A stretch of 64,000 nt of DNA from a virus: positions 62,001 through 126,000 of the IMG/VR virus record IMGVR_UViG_3300018080_000112. One strand, written 5' to 3'. Under the pieces are notes generated by a model. It was not told the origin of the DNA, searched no databases, and saw nothing but the letters and a program-made list of their open reading frames with translations. This document shows, one piece after another, positions 48,854-57,283 of the stretch. A program made the position numbers and the translations under genes. How positions within the stretch are numbered: position 1 is the stretch's first letter; every line of letters begins with the position of its first letter.

Positions 48854-49324
48854 TCACCAGCTATCCGCTGTTCGTTCCAAACCGACCTTGTTCAAATCTT
48901 CCTCCGAAAAAGCTCGAAGCGGCGTGCGCCCTGAAATAACCAGAATCCCCACATCCATCTTGTGGCGGTCACAAACCGCTTTGATGAAATCTCGAAACCC
49001 TTCCCGTTCTACAGGGTCCATATTCGTGTCCAGAACATTAATCGCGATCACTTTTGTACCTTCCGGAACAGTTGTCACTTCATGTTCCAGGTCCCGAACC
49101 TTCTCCGCCAGCTTGGGATCAATAATCTCCCCCTTGAAAGACAACTGCGCTGACTTTCTCTCCTTCAACAACTTGATCTCCAACTGAAGAGCCGCCAATT
49201 CAGATGCTGCGTTACGAACCAGCGTTCGCCAACTCTTGCGCACCGGTTCTGTGGAGACCTCCTCAAAGCGCTTGTCTGACAACATACGCTCACAAGCTCG
49301 AATCAATCCTTTTATTCCCATCAT
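48854..49324 (-). CDS. Unknown protein between primase and helicase genes
   Basis: A 156-residue protein. The N-terminal 100 residues are helical and charged (ELAALQLEIKLLKERKSAQLSF), then an alpha/beta part appears (TKVIAINVLDTNMDPVEREGFRDFIKAV... VGILVISGRTPLRAFSEEDL), like a small Rossmann half. AGGGGATCAGC precedes the ATG. Its position suggests a replication role, perhaps helicase loading, without sequence support. Confidence 0.62.
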   Translation of the reverse strand: MMGIKGLIRACERMLSDKRFEEVSTEPVRKSWRTLVRNAASELAALQLEIKLLKERKSAQLSFKGEIIDPKLAEKVRDLEHEVTTVPEGTKVIAINVLDTNMDPVEREGFRDFIKAVCDRHKMDVGILVISGRTPLRAFSEEDLNKVGLERTADSW

Positions 49325-49333
49325 GCTGATCCC

Positions 49334-50659
49334 CTATCCCGCGAGCGGATGGCGAACAAGACACATCTTCGCCATGTCCGTCTTCAACGGTCCAATCGTC
49401 ACCTTCGCAATACCATCCCTGTTCTTGTCCACCCGCAAAATGACCTCGTGCTTCTCTCGTAACTCATCATTCATCGTAATCGTGATGATGTAGTCACAAA
49501 TCCCCAGAGAATCCCAAGAACCCGCTACATGGGTTCCAGTCACCACCTTTGCAGTCGCGCCCTTCTTATTCGTCTGTGACGCCGTCCATCCAACTGCGTT
49601 CTTGTCCACACACAACCCACGAAACTCTTCCAGGATCTCTTGAAGTTCAATGTGTCGTTGTTCTCGTGGTGTGGTCGGTTTAACAATCGCCGCATAGTCC
49701 AGGACAATCAGGTTCGGTCGCCAGCGCTCCTTTCGCTCTAACAGGTCAAGAGACGCTCGCATATCATCAATTGTGGCTCCTTTTGTTGGATAGCGCTTGA
49801 TCCATAACCGGCGACCAAATCGCCGCGCCATCTTCTGCATCTCACCCAAAACAAGATCTGTTTTCGGTCTCAGATGGCTCATATCAGTTCCAGTGAAACC
49901 AGCATCCATCCGATCCGCATTCTTCTCCGCACTCATCTCAAACGAAAAAAGGGCTGTGTTTGCACCAGACCAGATCCCGCGCCTTGCAATCTGACCTAGC
50001 GCCACAGATTTCCCGCCGTTTGTCGGAGCGATGAACAGACCAATCTCACCCGGACACACACCGCCGTATCGTAAGAGCCGATCAAGCTCAGGAATGCCAG
50101 TAGGGAGAACACCCGTCAAATCATCATCATCATCCGCTCTACGGCGTATCCTCTCGTCAACCGTCTCAAAGTACCAAAGACCACCCGCTTCTGTCGTGGT
50201 GATGACAGAATCCGCCTTCTTGACGATCTTTGAGATCTCCAGAAACTTCCCTTGTTGAATCCGGGGAAGGATCTCTGTGACCGCCTCGCGCCACCCTTGA
50301 GCTTGCGCGAAACCAGCCACCACATCGGTTGTGTATTCTTTGCTGTATGGAATCTCATCGAAAGAGCTATTTACAAGCTCAGCCAGCGAGGTTTCGATAC
50401 CGCTTCCACTCCACACCTTCTCTACTTCGTTAAGTACTTGTGCTTTGCGTGGTAGAAGCTTGTAGGTCGAAAAAAAGCGGAGGACGATACTGGAAAGCGC
50501 TCGTTTCTCTGGGGTCGCAAAATACCCCGGCTTGACCCAACGAACAGCCGCATCTGCAAAATCATGATCTTGCACCATCAGGCGCAAAATATCCTCTTGC
50601 GTCTCATTATCAAATGTGTACTTAGGTTCTGGTTTCTCTTCCTTCGGTTTGCCCGTCAT
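49334..50659 (-). CDS. dnaB: Replicative DNA helicase, DnaB-like
   Basis: About 442 residues from MTGKPKEEKPEPKYTF; AGGGGAGAACAAAG places this start. The N-terminal helical domain (DILRLMVQDHDFADAAVRW) and a RecA-like core are present. GVLPTGIPELDRLLRYGG leads to Walker A APTNGGKSVALG, Walker B LIVLDYAAIVKP, and a GTHVAGSWDSLGICDYIITI strand set with RVDKNRDG. It unwinds the fork 5'-3' and works with the primase encoded downstream. Helicase loader not recognised. Confidence 0.9.
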   Translation of the reverse strand: MTGKPKEEKPEPKYTFDNETQEDILRLMVQDHDFADAAVRWVKPGYFATPEKRALSSIVLRFFSTYKLLPRKAQVLNEVEKVWSGSGIETSLAELVNSSFDEIPYSKEYTTDVVAGFAQAQGWREAVTEILPRIQQGKFLEISKIVKKADSVITTTEAGGLWYFETVDERIRRRADDDDDLTGVLPTGIPELDRLLRYGGVCPGEIGLFIAPTNGGKSVALGQIARRGIWSGANTALFSFEMSAEKNADRMDAGFTGTDMSHLRPKTDLVLGEMQKMARRFGRRLWIKRYPTKGATIDDMRASLDLLERKERWRPNLIVLDYAAIVKPTTPREQRHIELQEILEEFRGLCVDKNAVGWTASQTNKKGATAKVVTGTHVAGSWDSLGICDYIITITMNDELREKHEVILRVDKNRDGIAKVTIGPLKTDMAKMCLVRHPLAG

Positions 50660-50891
50660 CTTTGTTCTCCCCTGAACAAGTTGAAAGTTTGTCTGATTGT
50701 CTCTTGTTGTACCAGCACACAAAAAACCACCAAACAGGAAAGGTCAACACGCCGATAGAAAACAAGCTCATCGCCGCTGTTTTCTTTGTCATATCAAAAA
50801 GGGTTGACCAAAATAGTTTTCCGCACCGAACAACTTGCCGCGACAGCGGTCGTTCCTTGGCGGTGTTTCTCTGCGAATAAAAAGAGTACAT
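50622..50891 (-). CDS. Small membrane protein
   Basis: An 89-residue protein with a single hydrophobic segment near residues 38-62 (KTAAMSLFSIGVLTFPVWWFFVCW). The N-terminal part is basic and the end polar and charged, consistent with a short inner-membrane protein. AGGGGAGTGACGA precedes the ATG. Its 3' end overlaps the DnaB-like gene by 38 bases in another frame, typical of tight coupling. No family is recognised. Confidence 0.6.
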   Translation of the reverse strand: MYSFYSQRNTAKERPLSRQVVRCGKLFWSTLFDMTKKTAAMSLFSIGVLTFPVWWFFVCWYNKRQSDKLSTCSGENKDDGQTEGRETRT

Positions 50892-50914
50892 TCGTCACTC
50901 CCCTGACCTGTACT

Positions 50915-51124
50915 TCACCAGTCGGAATTCTCTTCTCGCTTCTTGATCGAAGAATGCAAGCGCTTCCGTTTGCTGTTTCCTCGAATCTGATTCGGTGGAA
51001 TTCCCAAAAGCTGACACGCGGTGTCTCTATCCAACACACCCAAACGCTTCAACTCCAGAATCTTGTCTTCATCGAACTCAAGATCATTCGCGAACCGTTT
51101 TGTTTGCAACTCATAAAAAACCAT
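50915..51124 (-). CDS. Small protein ending in the RREExxEW-type tag
   Basis: A 69-residue protein. Residues 15-50 (LEFDEDKILELKRLGVLDRDTACQLLGIPPN) resemble the short helical end of phage portal proteins where a helix is followed by a turn and LGIP. The last 16 residues, KRLHSSIKKREENSDW, match the tag of three larger proteins. AAGGACAG precedes the ATG, with class B copy 9 directly upstream. It may be a stand-alone carrier of the tag or a remnant of a larger protein. Confidence 0.65.
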   Translation of the reverse strand: MVFYELQTKRFANDLEFDEDKILELKRLGVLDRDTACQLLGIPPNQIRGNSKRKRLHSSIKKREENSDW

Positions 51125-51172
51125 TTGTTTACTGTCCTTCTATTACTCAAAACTACTATCTATAGAGACACA

Positions 51173-51203
51173 CATTTCTCCAAAAATACACCAGTAGAAG
51201 ATA
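51173..51203 (-). promoter_or_regulatory. Class B promoter-like element, copy 9
   Basis: Minus strand has ACTGGTGTATTTTTGG, AGAAAT, GTGTGTCTCTATAGAT. 49 bases before the ATG at 51124. Confidence 0.62.
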
Positions 51204-51246
51204 AACAATCAAACAATTAAAAGAAATGAGTAAGGAAAAGGAGGGA

Positions 51247-51582
51247 TTATCGACCGGCGCAGATACGGTAAGAAGTGCCCAGAATCATCTCCATATCACA
51301 ACGGTCACAACCATGCGACCGTACCGTATTTCCAGGATAATGAAGCGCGTCATGAGACCACCCTTGGAGTGTCGCCAACCTCTTTGCGGAACTCGTAGAC
51401 GAAAGAGATACAATATCCGGCTCAACCACTGCGATGTGTTTATATCCGACCATGCTCCGATACAACAACTCTATCGTAATTCTCTCGTGCTTTGTAAGAT
51501 CATCCACTTCGTACTTCTCTCCCTCTGTAAAGACAAAGAGAGTTTGACGCATAAGCTCTCGGGTCCACTTTGGAGGAGACAT
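51247..51582 (-). CDS. Small unknown protein
   Basis: About 111 residues from MSPPKWTRELMRQTLFVF; AGGAGCCGAA before the ATG. Helices with a GEKYEVDDLTKHERITIELLYRSM stretch and a late HGCDRCDMEM pair that could bind zinc. No family is recognised. Confidence 0.58.
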   Translation of the reverse strand: MSPPKWTRELMRQTLFVFTEGEKYEVDDLTKHERITIELLYRSMVGYKHIAVVEPDIVSLSSTSSAKRLATLQGWSHDALHYPGNTVRSHGCDRCDMEMILGTSYRICAGR

Positions 51583-51590
51583 TTCGGCTC

Positions 51591-52352
51591 CTATAAGCTT
51601 CGAAGATCCGCTTTGATCGCCATGTTGCCAGGTTGTTGCTCTCCGATCACCTTCACTGTGAGTTCGTAGCCCCACCAACGCACGGTCCCGTGGGGAAACA
51701 TTGTACGACGCATCTCCGCCGCTGCCTTGTCATCCTGAACATACACGTACAGCGCACCCGGTTCATTGGGCTTGTCCGCAACACCGACCGTGAAAGAACC
51801 AGGGGACCATCCCTTTTCTGTTTCGATGTACTGATGAAGGTCCACACACGCATCTGATAACCCCGTGTTTTCCACAGGTTGTGATACAGGAGCGGACTTC
51901 ACTTGAAGCATGAGATCACCGAACATATCAACGGCTTGACCCAAAACATCCGCGACCTCTTCCTGTTCCGCCCCCTCCCGGACCATCTTCAAGGCTTGTT
52001 GCAGTGTGTAATCCACGTCCGCCTCGTTAGGAGCCGCAAAGGAGAGAAATTCATGAATCCAGTACTCCGCAGACTCGTGGTCCGCTGCAACCTCAGAAGC
52101 AAAGTTGACCAACGCCCACTTGAGTGTCTTCATCCACCGCACAGCGGTCTTGATAAACTCCGCCGCTGCAGGGGAGTTCGAACACGTGGTTGGTAGCTTC
52201 GAGACAATATCTTGCGCTTCGTACTCACAAGCCTTCAAAAAAGCGACAGCACTATCCGGGCTGAGCAATTCATTGGACAGATCTCCAGCTTGTGTTTGAG
52301 GCTCATCCTGTGATTCCATTTCTCTTTTCGCGTCCGTTGCCATATCTGACAT
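51591..52352 (-). CDS. Unknown acidic protein
   Basis: About 253 residues from MSDMATDAKREMESQDEPQ; AAGGAGACAC before this ATG. Mostly helical and acidic (AAEFIKTAVRWMKTLKWALVNF; ADVDYTLQQALKMVREGAEQEEVADVLGQAVDMFGDL). The C-terminal part is a small alpha/beta domain (GSFTVGVADKPNEPGALYVYVQDDKAAAEMRRTMF, RWWGYELTVKVIGE). No family is recognised. Confidence 0.65.
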   Translation of the reverse strand: MSDMATDAKREMESQDEPQTQAGDLSNELLSPDSAVAFLKACEYEAQDIVSKLPTTCSNSPAAAEFIKTAVRWMKTLKWALVNFASEVAADHESAEYWIHEFLSFAAPNEADVDYTLQQALKMVREGAEQEEVADVLGQAVDMFGDLMLQVKSAPVSQPVENTGLSDACVDLHQYIETEKGWSPGSFTVGVADKPNEPGALYVYVQDDKAAAEMRRTMFPHGTVRWWGYELTVKVIGEQQPGNMAIKADLRSL

Positions 52353-52408
52353 TTTTGTGTCTCCTTCTTTCAGTGGCACAGTGCGCCACAAACGAATGTG
52401 AAAGTGTT

Positions 52409-53122
52409 TCATGTCTGGTACATATTGCGCCAGACTTCCCTTGTTTTCTTGAACTCCAATGAGAACGCTTCACTATCATCCGGGTCACCACAAAGAGACC
52501 ACACCTCTTCTTCGCTTCCCAGATTCTTAATCATTTGCTTGAGTAGCTTCCCGTCATACTCCAGCAAAAACTCTCGGTCACTCTCCGTGGGATCGATGCG
52601 CTTGTCACAAGCACCAGGATGAACAGAAAACGCAGGTTCATCCCCTTCCTCCTTCATCTTCTTCCACCACGTATAACGACGCACCGCCCACATGCTTGCA
52701 AGCTGGCTGAAGGTAGGAGCCTCTTGTTTATGGTCATTGATCCAGTAGAACTGTGCCTCCAGATAGTCTTGAAAGGTCGCGTCAACCATCTCAGCTTGCG
52801 CCACAGCACGACAAAGACAACCCATGATCGATTTGTTTGTTTCCATCTTTCGGCGCATATTCATCTCGTAGGGTCTGCGATAATAGCGAGCGTACAACTT
52901 CGCATAAATCGAACCCATCTGATCAGCCTTCTGGTACTTCACCCGGCTGGCATCATCAAGGGGCAAAAGACGCTTGCCACAGACCTGGCGAACCATTTCC
53001 TCTCTGTCCTGAGAACGACCGCGCCGCGCCTTCTTACTGCGCCGATAATGCTTCTCCTGGTCTCGCTTGACAACCACCATTGGTTCAGGAGCCTGTCGCG
53101 GTGGTTTGCCGACATTACTCAT
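52409..53122 (-). CDS. Unknown basic protein
   Basis: About 238 residues from MSNVGKPPRQAPEPMVVVK. The ATG overlaps the stop of the preceding gene and AGAGGCGG lies upstream; an adjacent ATG at 53125 is an alternative. A very basic N-terminal third (DQEKHYRRSKKARRGRSQDREE), a Tyr/Arg-rich helix (YAKLYARYYRRPYEMNMRRKM) and an aromatic stretch (FYWINDHKQEAPTFSQLASMWAVRRYTWWKKMK). It could bind nucleic acid. No family is recognised. Confidence 0.62.
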   Translation of the reverse strand: MSNVGKPPRQAPEPMVVVKRDQEKHYRRSKKARRGRSQDREEMVRQVCGKRLLPLDDASRVKYQKADQMGSIYAKLYARYYRRPYEMNMRRKMETNKSIMGCLCRAVAQAEMVDATFQDYLEAQFYWINDHKQEAPTFSQLASMWAVRRYTWWKKMKEEGDEPAFSVHPGACDKRIDPTESDREFLLEYDGKLLKQMIKNLGSEEEVWSLCGDPDDSEAFSLEFKKTREVWRNMYQT

Positions 53123-53525
53123 CATTCGCCGCCGCCTCTTTCTCTTTGTCAGTAGACAGCGCCTCTCGGTCATACAGTTCCTCTTGTAGCGGAACCATAA
53201 AGTGAGGCATCGCCAGCAAAAAGAACTCCACATCATCAATCTGGATAAAGAACCCGTACATGGAACAACGAAACTGTTCGACACCGGCGGTCTCATACCA
53301 GTACGGGTCCTCTTTCAAGCGCTTCATACCGCGAAGAAGACCAGACTGCGAGACCATCATCTTCGCCACAAACGCCGCCATTCCGAACTCCCCAAGAGCG
53401 TCTGCGCCGGACCTCATAATCTCTTTGACGCCTTCTTCTGTCTCCAGCTTCCGTTTTAGCTCTTCCTCTGTCATGGTCGAATCCTTCAACTCGATGTTAG
53501 GACCTAACCCTTCTTTTTCAGCCAT
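53115..53525 (-). CDS. Small protein with a palindrome at its 5' end
   Basis: About 136 residues from MAEKEGLGPNIELKDSTM. It starts at a TGATG overlap with the J-domain gene, preceded by GGAAAGGGG. The class C palindrome lies within codons 7-11 (Gly-Leu-Gly-Pro-Asn). An alternative ATG at 53474 with AAGGA would put the palindrome in its leader. Helical, with a central ADALGEFGMAAFVAKMMVSQSGLL and an aromatic middle (YWYETAGVEQFRCSMYGFFIQIDD). No family is recognised. Confidence 0.6.
   Translation of the reverse strand: MAEKEGLGPNIELKDSTMTEEELKRKLETEEGVKEIMRSGADALGEFGMAAFVAKMMVSQSGLLRGMKRLKEDPYWYETAGVEQFRCSMYGFFIQIDDVEFFLLAMPHFMVPLQEELYDREALSTDKEKEAAANDE
53496..53509. promoter_or_regulatory. 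Class C palindrome, site 12
   Basis: GTTAGGACCTAACC, the one copy apparently inside a coding region, near its 5' end. Confidence 0.55.
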
Positions 53526-54001
53526 CACCATCCCCTTTCCTGAAATATTGCATCCCTTGCTTCTGTCAGCTTTTTCGCCGTTTCTTCATCACCACCGTGG
53601 TCCGGGTGATGTTTGCGCATCAGCGCGGTGTACGCCGCCTTAATCACCTCTTTTGGCGCGTCCTGGTTCACATACAAAACAGAATAAAAGTCATCAGAGA
53701 CAGATGGAATTGACACACCGGGAGAACGAAAACTCGGGTCTTGCTGGTGTGGTTTCCCTTGCGCACGGTCAAAAGGAGACTCATATCGAACAGCCCACGA
53801 AGCATAAATGAATCGAGACTCAATTTCCCTTTTCAACGACCGGTGAAAATACCACAGCTTCAACTCCGAGTCATACCGTCTCTTTTTCGGTTCTTGTCGG
53901 AGCGCCCACGAGGACCAAATCGGTGCGCCTGGTATCGGGACTGACACAGCCAACCACCCCGCTTTACCAGGAGCATCCCAGATGTAACCGATCAAGCTCA
54001 C
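53525..54001 (-). CDS. J-domain co-chaperone-like protein
   Basis: A 158-residue protein. Residues about 105-155 form a J domain: DDFYSVLYVNQDAPKEVIKAAYTALMRKHHPDHGGDEE has helix II, the HPD triad and the following charged loop, which in DnaJ stimulate Hsp70 (DnaK). The first 90 residues are a different domain rich in Trp and Tyr (MSLIGYIWDAPGKAGWLAVSVPIPG... KLWYFHRSLKREIES). Phages use J proteins for assembly or replication. Zinc-finger halves of DnaJ-like proteins are encoded separately at 23525 and 28819. Confidence 0.82.
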   Translation of the reverse strand: MSLIGYIWDAPGKAGWLAVSVPIPGAPIWSSWALRQEPKKRRYDSELKLWYFHRSLKREIESRFIYASWAVRYESPFDRAQGKPHQQDPSFRSPGVSIPSVSDDFYSVLYVNQDAPKEVIKAAYTALMRKHHPDHGGDEETAKKLTEARDAIFQERGW

Positions 54002-54004
54002 CGC

Positions 54005-54712
54005 TTACTCTCCTTCTTTGTCATGCACCTGAATTGTACCGCCGTGACCAACCGTCAGAGTCCGGCGAACACCAGCGTCTGCGTTCTGTTGTGGTGGTCC
54101 CTCTTGTGGGGGTGCCCCTTGCGGCGATTCGATCAAGGACATCTGATTCTCCGGAGTTTGACTCTCTTGTTCTGTGGTCGCCACGGGCGCTCTTGCTGGT
54201 GTGCGGTCTGCAATCTTCGGTGTAGCCGCCTTCTTCGTGGACTTCTTTGGAGACTTTCGTTTCTTTGCGGGTGCCTTCACTGGTTCCGGTGGTGGTTCTT
54301 GACGCAACACCACACCCGCCGGAAGATTAATCCGCTTCAAGAACAAGCTTCCATCCTCCAGCATGCGACAAATGAAGGTCTCAGGTACTTCAAAAGAGAT
54401 ATCACCGGTCTCTTTCAGAAAGTGTAACGTGTCAACCCATCCATCAACCATCCGTTGTGCTTCGGCTTGTGGGATCTCGATCAAACCACCAAATCCGGGG
54501 TTCAACACAGCGCGATCAACAGCCGCAAACAAGTTGGTCAACTCGTTGCCTATGCCTGTCCTGACTTGGTCGTCTATCGCCTCCGTGGACGCTCTGAGCA
54601 TAGAAGAAAGATCCGCTGAGACCTCTTCCAAAGCTTCCGCATTTTCCTCATCAAACATTTGGGTCTGTTTTTCGTTCGCCGTTCTATGATTGTTGTCACT
54701 ACCCTTGGTCAT
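54005..54712 (-). CDS. Unknown protein with a histone H1-like lysine patch
   Basis: A 235-residue protein. The first 125 residues are helical and acidic with a small folded part (ETFICRMLEDGSLFLKRINLPAGVV). A Lys/Pro/Ala stretch (KAPAKKRKSPKKSTKKAATPK) resembles histone H1 tails and may bind DNA. The end is disordered and Gln/Pro-rich, with a small terminal beta piece (TVGHGGTIQVHDK). GGAG lies nine bases before the ATG. It just precedes the J-domain gene. Confidence 0.62.
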   Translation of the reverse strand: MTKGSDNNHRTANEKQTQMFDEENAEALEEVSADLSSMLRASTEAIDDQVRTGIGNELTNLFAAVDRAVLNPGFGGLIEIPQAEAQRMVDGWVDTLHFLKETGDISFEVPETFICRMLEDGSLFLKRINLPAGVVLRQEPPPEPVKAPAKKRKSPKKSTKKAATPKIADRTPARAPVATTEQESQTPENQMSLIESPQGAPPQEGPPQQNADAGVRRTLTVGHGGTIQVHDKEGE

Positions 54713-54724
54713 CCTCTGAACTCC

Positions 54725-56290
54725 CTATCCTGGAATGATGTTAAAACAGTTCTGTTCCTTATAGATCTTCAACCGAATCAAGGAATGTTTCGCCAGCGTT
54801 CTGTGTTGACCATCTGCAAAATCCACAAGGACAAGGTCATCACCACGGAGACCACGCCCAAACCGCTGCAAGACTCCGATCACGGATTTACCAGCCGCTG
54901 CATTGATCACCACGTCAATATCCGGCAAATCAACACCTTGCTGGAAGATATCACTTGCCAACAAAACACGCAACTTTCCTTCTCTAAAAGAAGATAACGC
55001 TTCCTCTCGTTCCTCCAAGCTCGACTCACCATCCAACTTTGTATGAGCTATGAAGGTCTCTTCTTCATCCTTGTCTTTCTCGGTCCACAACATAGTGGAG
55101 AGACGATCCCCGTGGGGAATACTCTTAAACAACACAAGGATCTTTTTCCCTTGCTCATAATAGTCCTGAACAAGGCGAGTAATACGGCGGTTTCGTGGCT
55201 CATACCAAACAATCCCGCGATCATACACATCATTCCAATTGCGGGGGTCACCGCCAGATGATCCGCCGATTTGAATGAGCATGATAGTTGCTTCTGGAAT
55301 AACACCCGCCTCCACCATCTCTTTGTTTGTAGACCGGTGAACAATGTCACCGAATCCAGCTATAACCTTGAGATTAGAAGCGTCCGGTCGGTCCAAGGGT
55401 GTACCACTCATACAGACCCGATAATACGACGGACAAGACATGATGAGATTGTACGCTCCTTTTGCGGCGGACCCGTGACCTTCATCGAAAATGAACAGTT
55501 CAACCTTGTCCAGAAAAGCGAGCAAATCTTTGTGGTTCTGGTGAGCTTTTTTCTTGAGAATATTGGTCATTGTGGTAAGACCAGCCACCGTGATGAAACC
55601 CGTCCGGAAATCCCCCTCAACGCAATCTTGAACTGTCAATGAGTGCTCGTCTAGCCAAGGACCCAAACGGGTCTCAAAACGCTTCTTTGTCTGTTTAACG
55701 AGCGAATTTCCGTACACCACAAAGAGAGTCCGCATCCCCATCCGACCAATCAGACCAGCCGCCGCCTCTGTCTTACCGCTTCCTGTCGCCGCCCACCAAA
55801 TACCTGTACCAGGAACACGATAGGAGGAAACACGACCAACACGCGCCGTTAGATGCTCCCGGTCTTCCTCAGAAAGAGTCAGCAAAGGGAAATCAACCGT
55901 ATCCTCTACAGATCGCCGAATGGAAGCAACCATGTCCTCCTGATAATCACGCAACGCTTCAATACCTGAAAGAGTCTCTGTGGGGGGATATCGTGACTCT
56001 GGCTTGTCCCGGAGATCAATCACCACATACAGCGCCTTGATCACATTCAGCGTTGACACAACATGGGGAACCAGACCCGTGGGGAAGATGAACTCTTTGT
56101 TGTAATCTTGACTCTGACCCAACCGCTCGTAACCATCCCATTTTCCTCTGATATAGGCGTCTGTAAAAGCATAACCATCCTTACGGAAAGAGGTCGCCAT
56201 CTTCAGCGCTTCATAAACGTGTGGTGGGAATTGTTGGCGAGGGGAGTGATAGATTCGACTATAGTGATTCAAGATGTCTATAATAAACAT
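54725..56290 (-). CDS. uvsW: SF2 DNA helicase, UvsW-like
   Basis: A 521-residue helicase. The N-terminal ~120 residues are a small domain ending LRDYQEDMVASI (Q-motif-like). Walker A is WWAATGSGKTEAAAG, then FDEGHGSA (DExH), SGTPLD, a helicase C lobe with ILVLFKSIPHG, LLASDIFQQGVDLPDID and QRFGRGLRG with arginine fingers. T4 UvsW drives branch migration and handles R-loops and stalled forks. GAGGAGATAC precedes the ATG, just past a strong hairpin. Confidence 0.85.
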   Translation of the reverse strand: MFIIDILNHYSRIYHSPRQQFPPHVYEALKMATSFRKDGYAFTDAYIRGKWDGYERLGQSQDYNKEFIFPTGLVPHVVSTLNVIKALYVVIDLRDKPESRYPPTETLSGIEALRDYQEDMVASIRRSVEDTVDFPLLTLSEEDREHLTARVGRVSSYRVPGTGIWWAATGSGKTEAAAGLIGRMGMRTLFVVYGNSLVKQTKKRFETRLGPWLDEHSLTVQDCVEGDFRTGFITVAGLTTMTNILKKKAHQNHKDLLAFLDKVELFIFDEGHGSAAKGAYNLIMSCPSYYRVCMSGTPLDRPDASNLKVIAGFGDIVHRSTNKEMVEAGVIPEATIMLIQIGGSSGGDPRNWNDVYDRGIVWYEPRNRRITRLVQDYYEQGKKILVLFKSIPHGDRLSTMLWTEKDKDEEETFIAHTKLDGESSLEEREEALSSFREGKLRVLLASDIFQQGVDLPDIDVVINAAAGKSVIGVLQRFGRGLRGDDLVLVDFADGQHRTLAKHSLIRLKIYKEQNCFNIIPG

Positions 56291-56308
56291 GTATCTCCTC
56301 GAATAAAG

Positions 56309-56375
56309 GAAAATTCAAGAGCCGGTGCGAAGATAACTTATTAGTGGGGAGCAGCGCACCGACTCCTGAATTTTC
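56309..56375 (-). terminator. Hairpin between two transcription units
   Basis: Arms at 56309-56329 and 56355-56375 are 21 bp long with two mismatches on the plus strand; on minus-strand RNA both become G-U pairs, so the stem is continuous. The loop is 25 bases. It lies just after the tagged protein gene and just before the UvsW-like ribosome site, without a U tract. Confidence 0.6.
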
Positions 56376-56382
56376 GTGAACA

Positions 56383-57243
56383 TTACCAGTCAGATTCCTC
56401 TTCTCGCCGCCGCATGGACTCCTTCAACTTTTGCTTCTTTTCCTCTTTCGTCAAGCGACCTTTACGCGCCTTTTTCATTGAAGCTTTCGACTTCGCCTTG
56501 ACCTCTTCCTGTGCTGGTGTGAGTTCCGGTTTGGGCTGAGCCGCCGGTTTCGGTGTAGGCTCTGGTGTCGGTTCTGGTTCTGGCTCTGACGCCAGACTGG
56601 TTGTGTGCTTCCTTGGCTTACCCACGGTCTTTGGTTTCGGCTTACCCGCCTTTGGTGCAGACGGCGGTGACACGGTGTGTCCCAATCCCGTCAAGATCTC
56701 TTCAAGACCCGCCACACTACTGATCTTCGGCATGTGAAGATCTTCCGGCAACGGAAGCGAACCAGGTAACTCCGGAAGCGTCTCCGCCACATCTAACATC
56801 ACATTGGCAAGAACACACTCTTCTGTGTACTTCTGGCGCACCTTGCTCTGCGTCCGCAAGTCAAAAATCTCTGTGATATCTTCCTCTTTATCCGAATAGG
56901 AAGACACAATCGCAGATGTACCGTGAACGTTAGTCCAACCAGTCAGCAACGCAAACAGGTCTTTCTTGATATGTGACGCCAGCTTTACAACGGCAACCCA
57001 CCACTCTGCAGACCACTTTTTCATCCCCTTGAAAGCAACTATCTCCACCGGCTTGTGTGTCTTTAGTGCTTCTATTACCATTCGAGCTTGTTCGCTTCGT
57101 TCGTGCCCCTTAATAGAATTGATAGTGAACGCCAGATCCATCTCCGGCAATTCATTCTCAACGCAAGCCTCCAAAATAAAGTGAGCTTGCGACATTAGGT
57201 TCTTGATTGCTTCTTCCTCATATTTTAACTGTGTCCTGATCAT
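56383..57243 (-). CDS. Unknown protein ending in the RREExxDW tag
   Basis: About 286 residues from MIRTQLKYEEEAIKNLMSQ; AGGAGAAAACGGA supports this start over one at 57264. An N-terminal alpha/beta domain (EIVAFKGMKKWSAEWWVAVVKLASHI... HGTSAIVSSYSDKEED) is followed from residue 195 by a disordered Pro/Glu/Lys linker with AGKPKPKTVGKPRK and PEPEPTPEPTPKP. The end, KLKESMRRREEESDW, is the shared tag. Class A and class B elements lie in tandem upstream. Confidence 0.68.
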   Translation of the reverse strand: MIRTQLKYEEEAIKNLMSQAHFILEACVENELPEMDLAFTINSIKGHERSEQARMVIEALKTHKPVEIVAFKGMKKWSAEWWVAVVKLASHIKKDLFALLTGWTNVHGTSAIVSSYSDKEEDITEIFDLRTQSKVRQKYTEECVLANVMLDVAETLPELPGSLPLPEDLHMPKISSVAGLEEILTGLGHTVSPPSAPKAGKPKPKTVGKPRKHTTSLASEPEPEPTPEPTPKPAAQPKPELTPAQEEVKAKSKASMKKARKGRLTKEEKKQKLKESMRRREEESDW

Positions 57244-57283
57244 TCCGTTTTCTCCTGCTCCCATGATTCTTACCTCACAGTGT

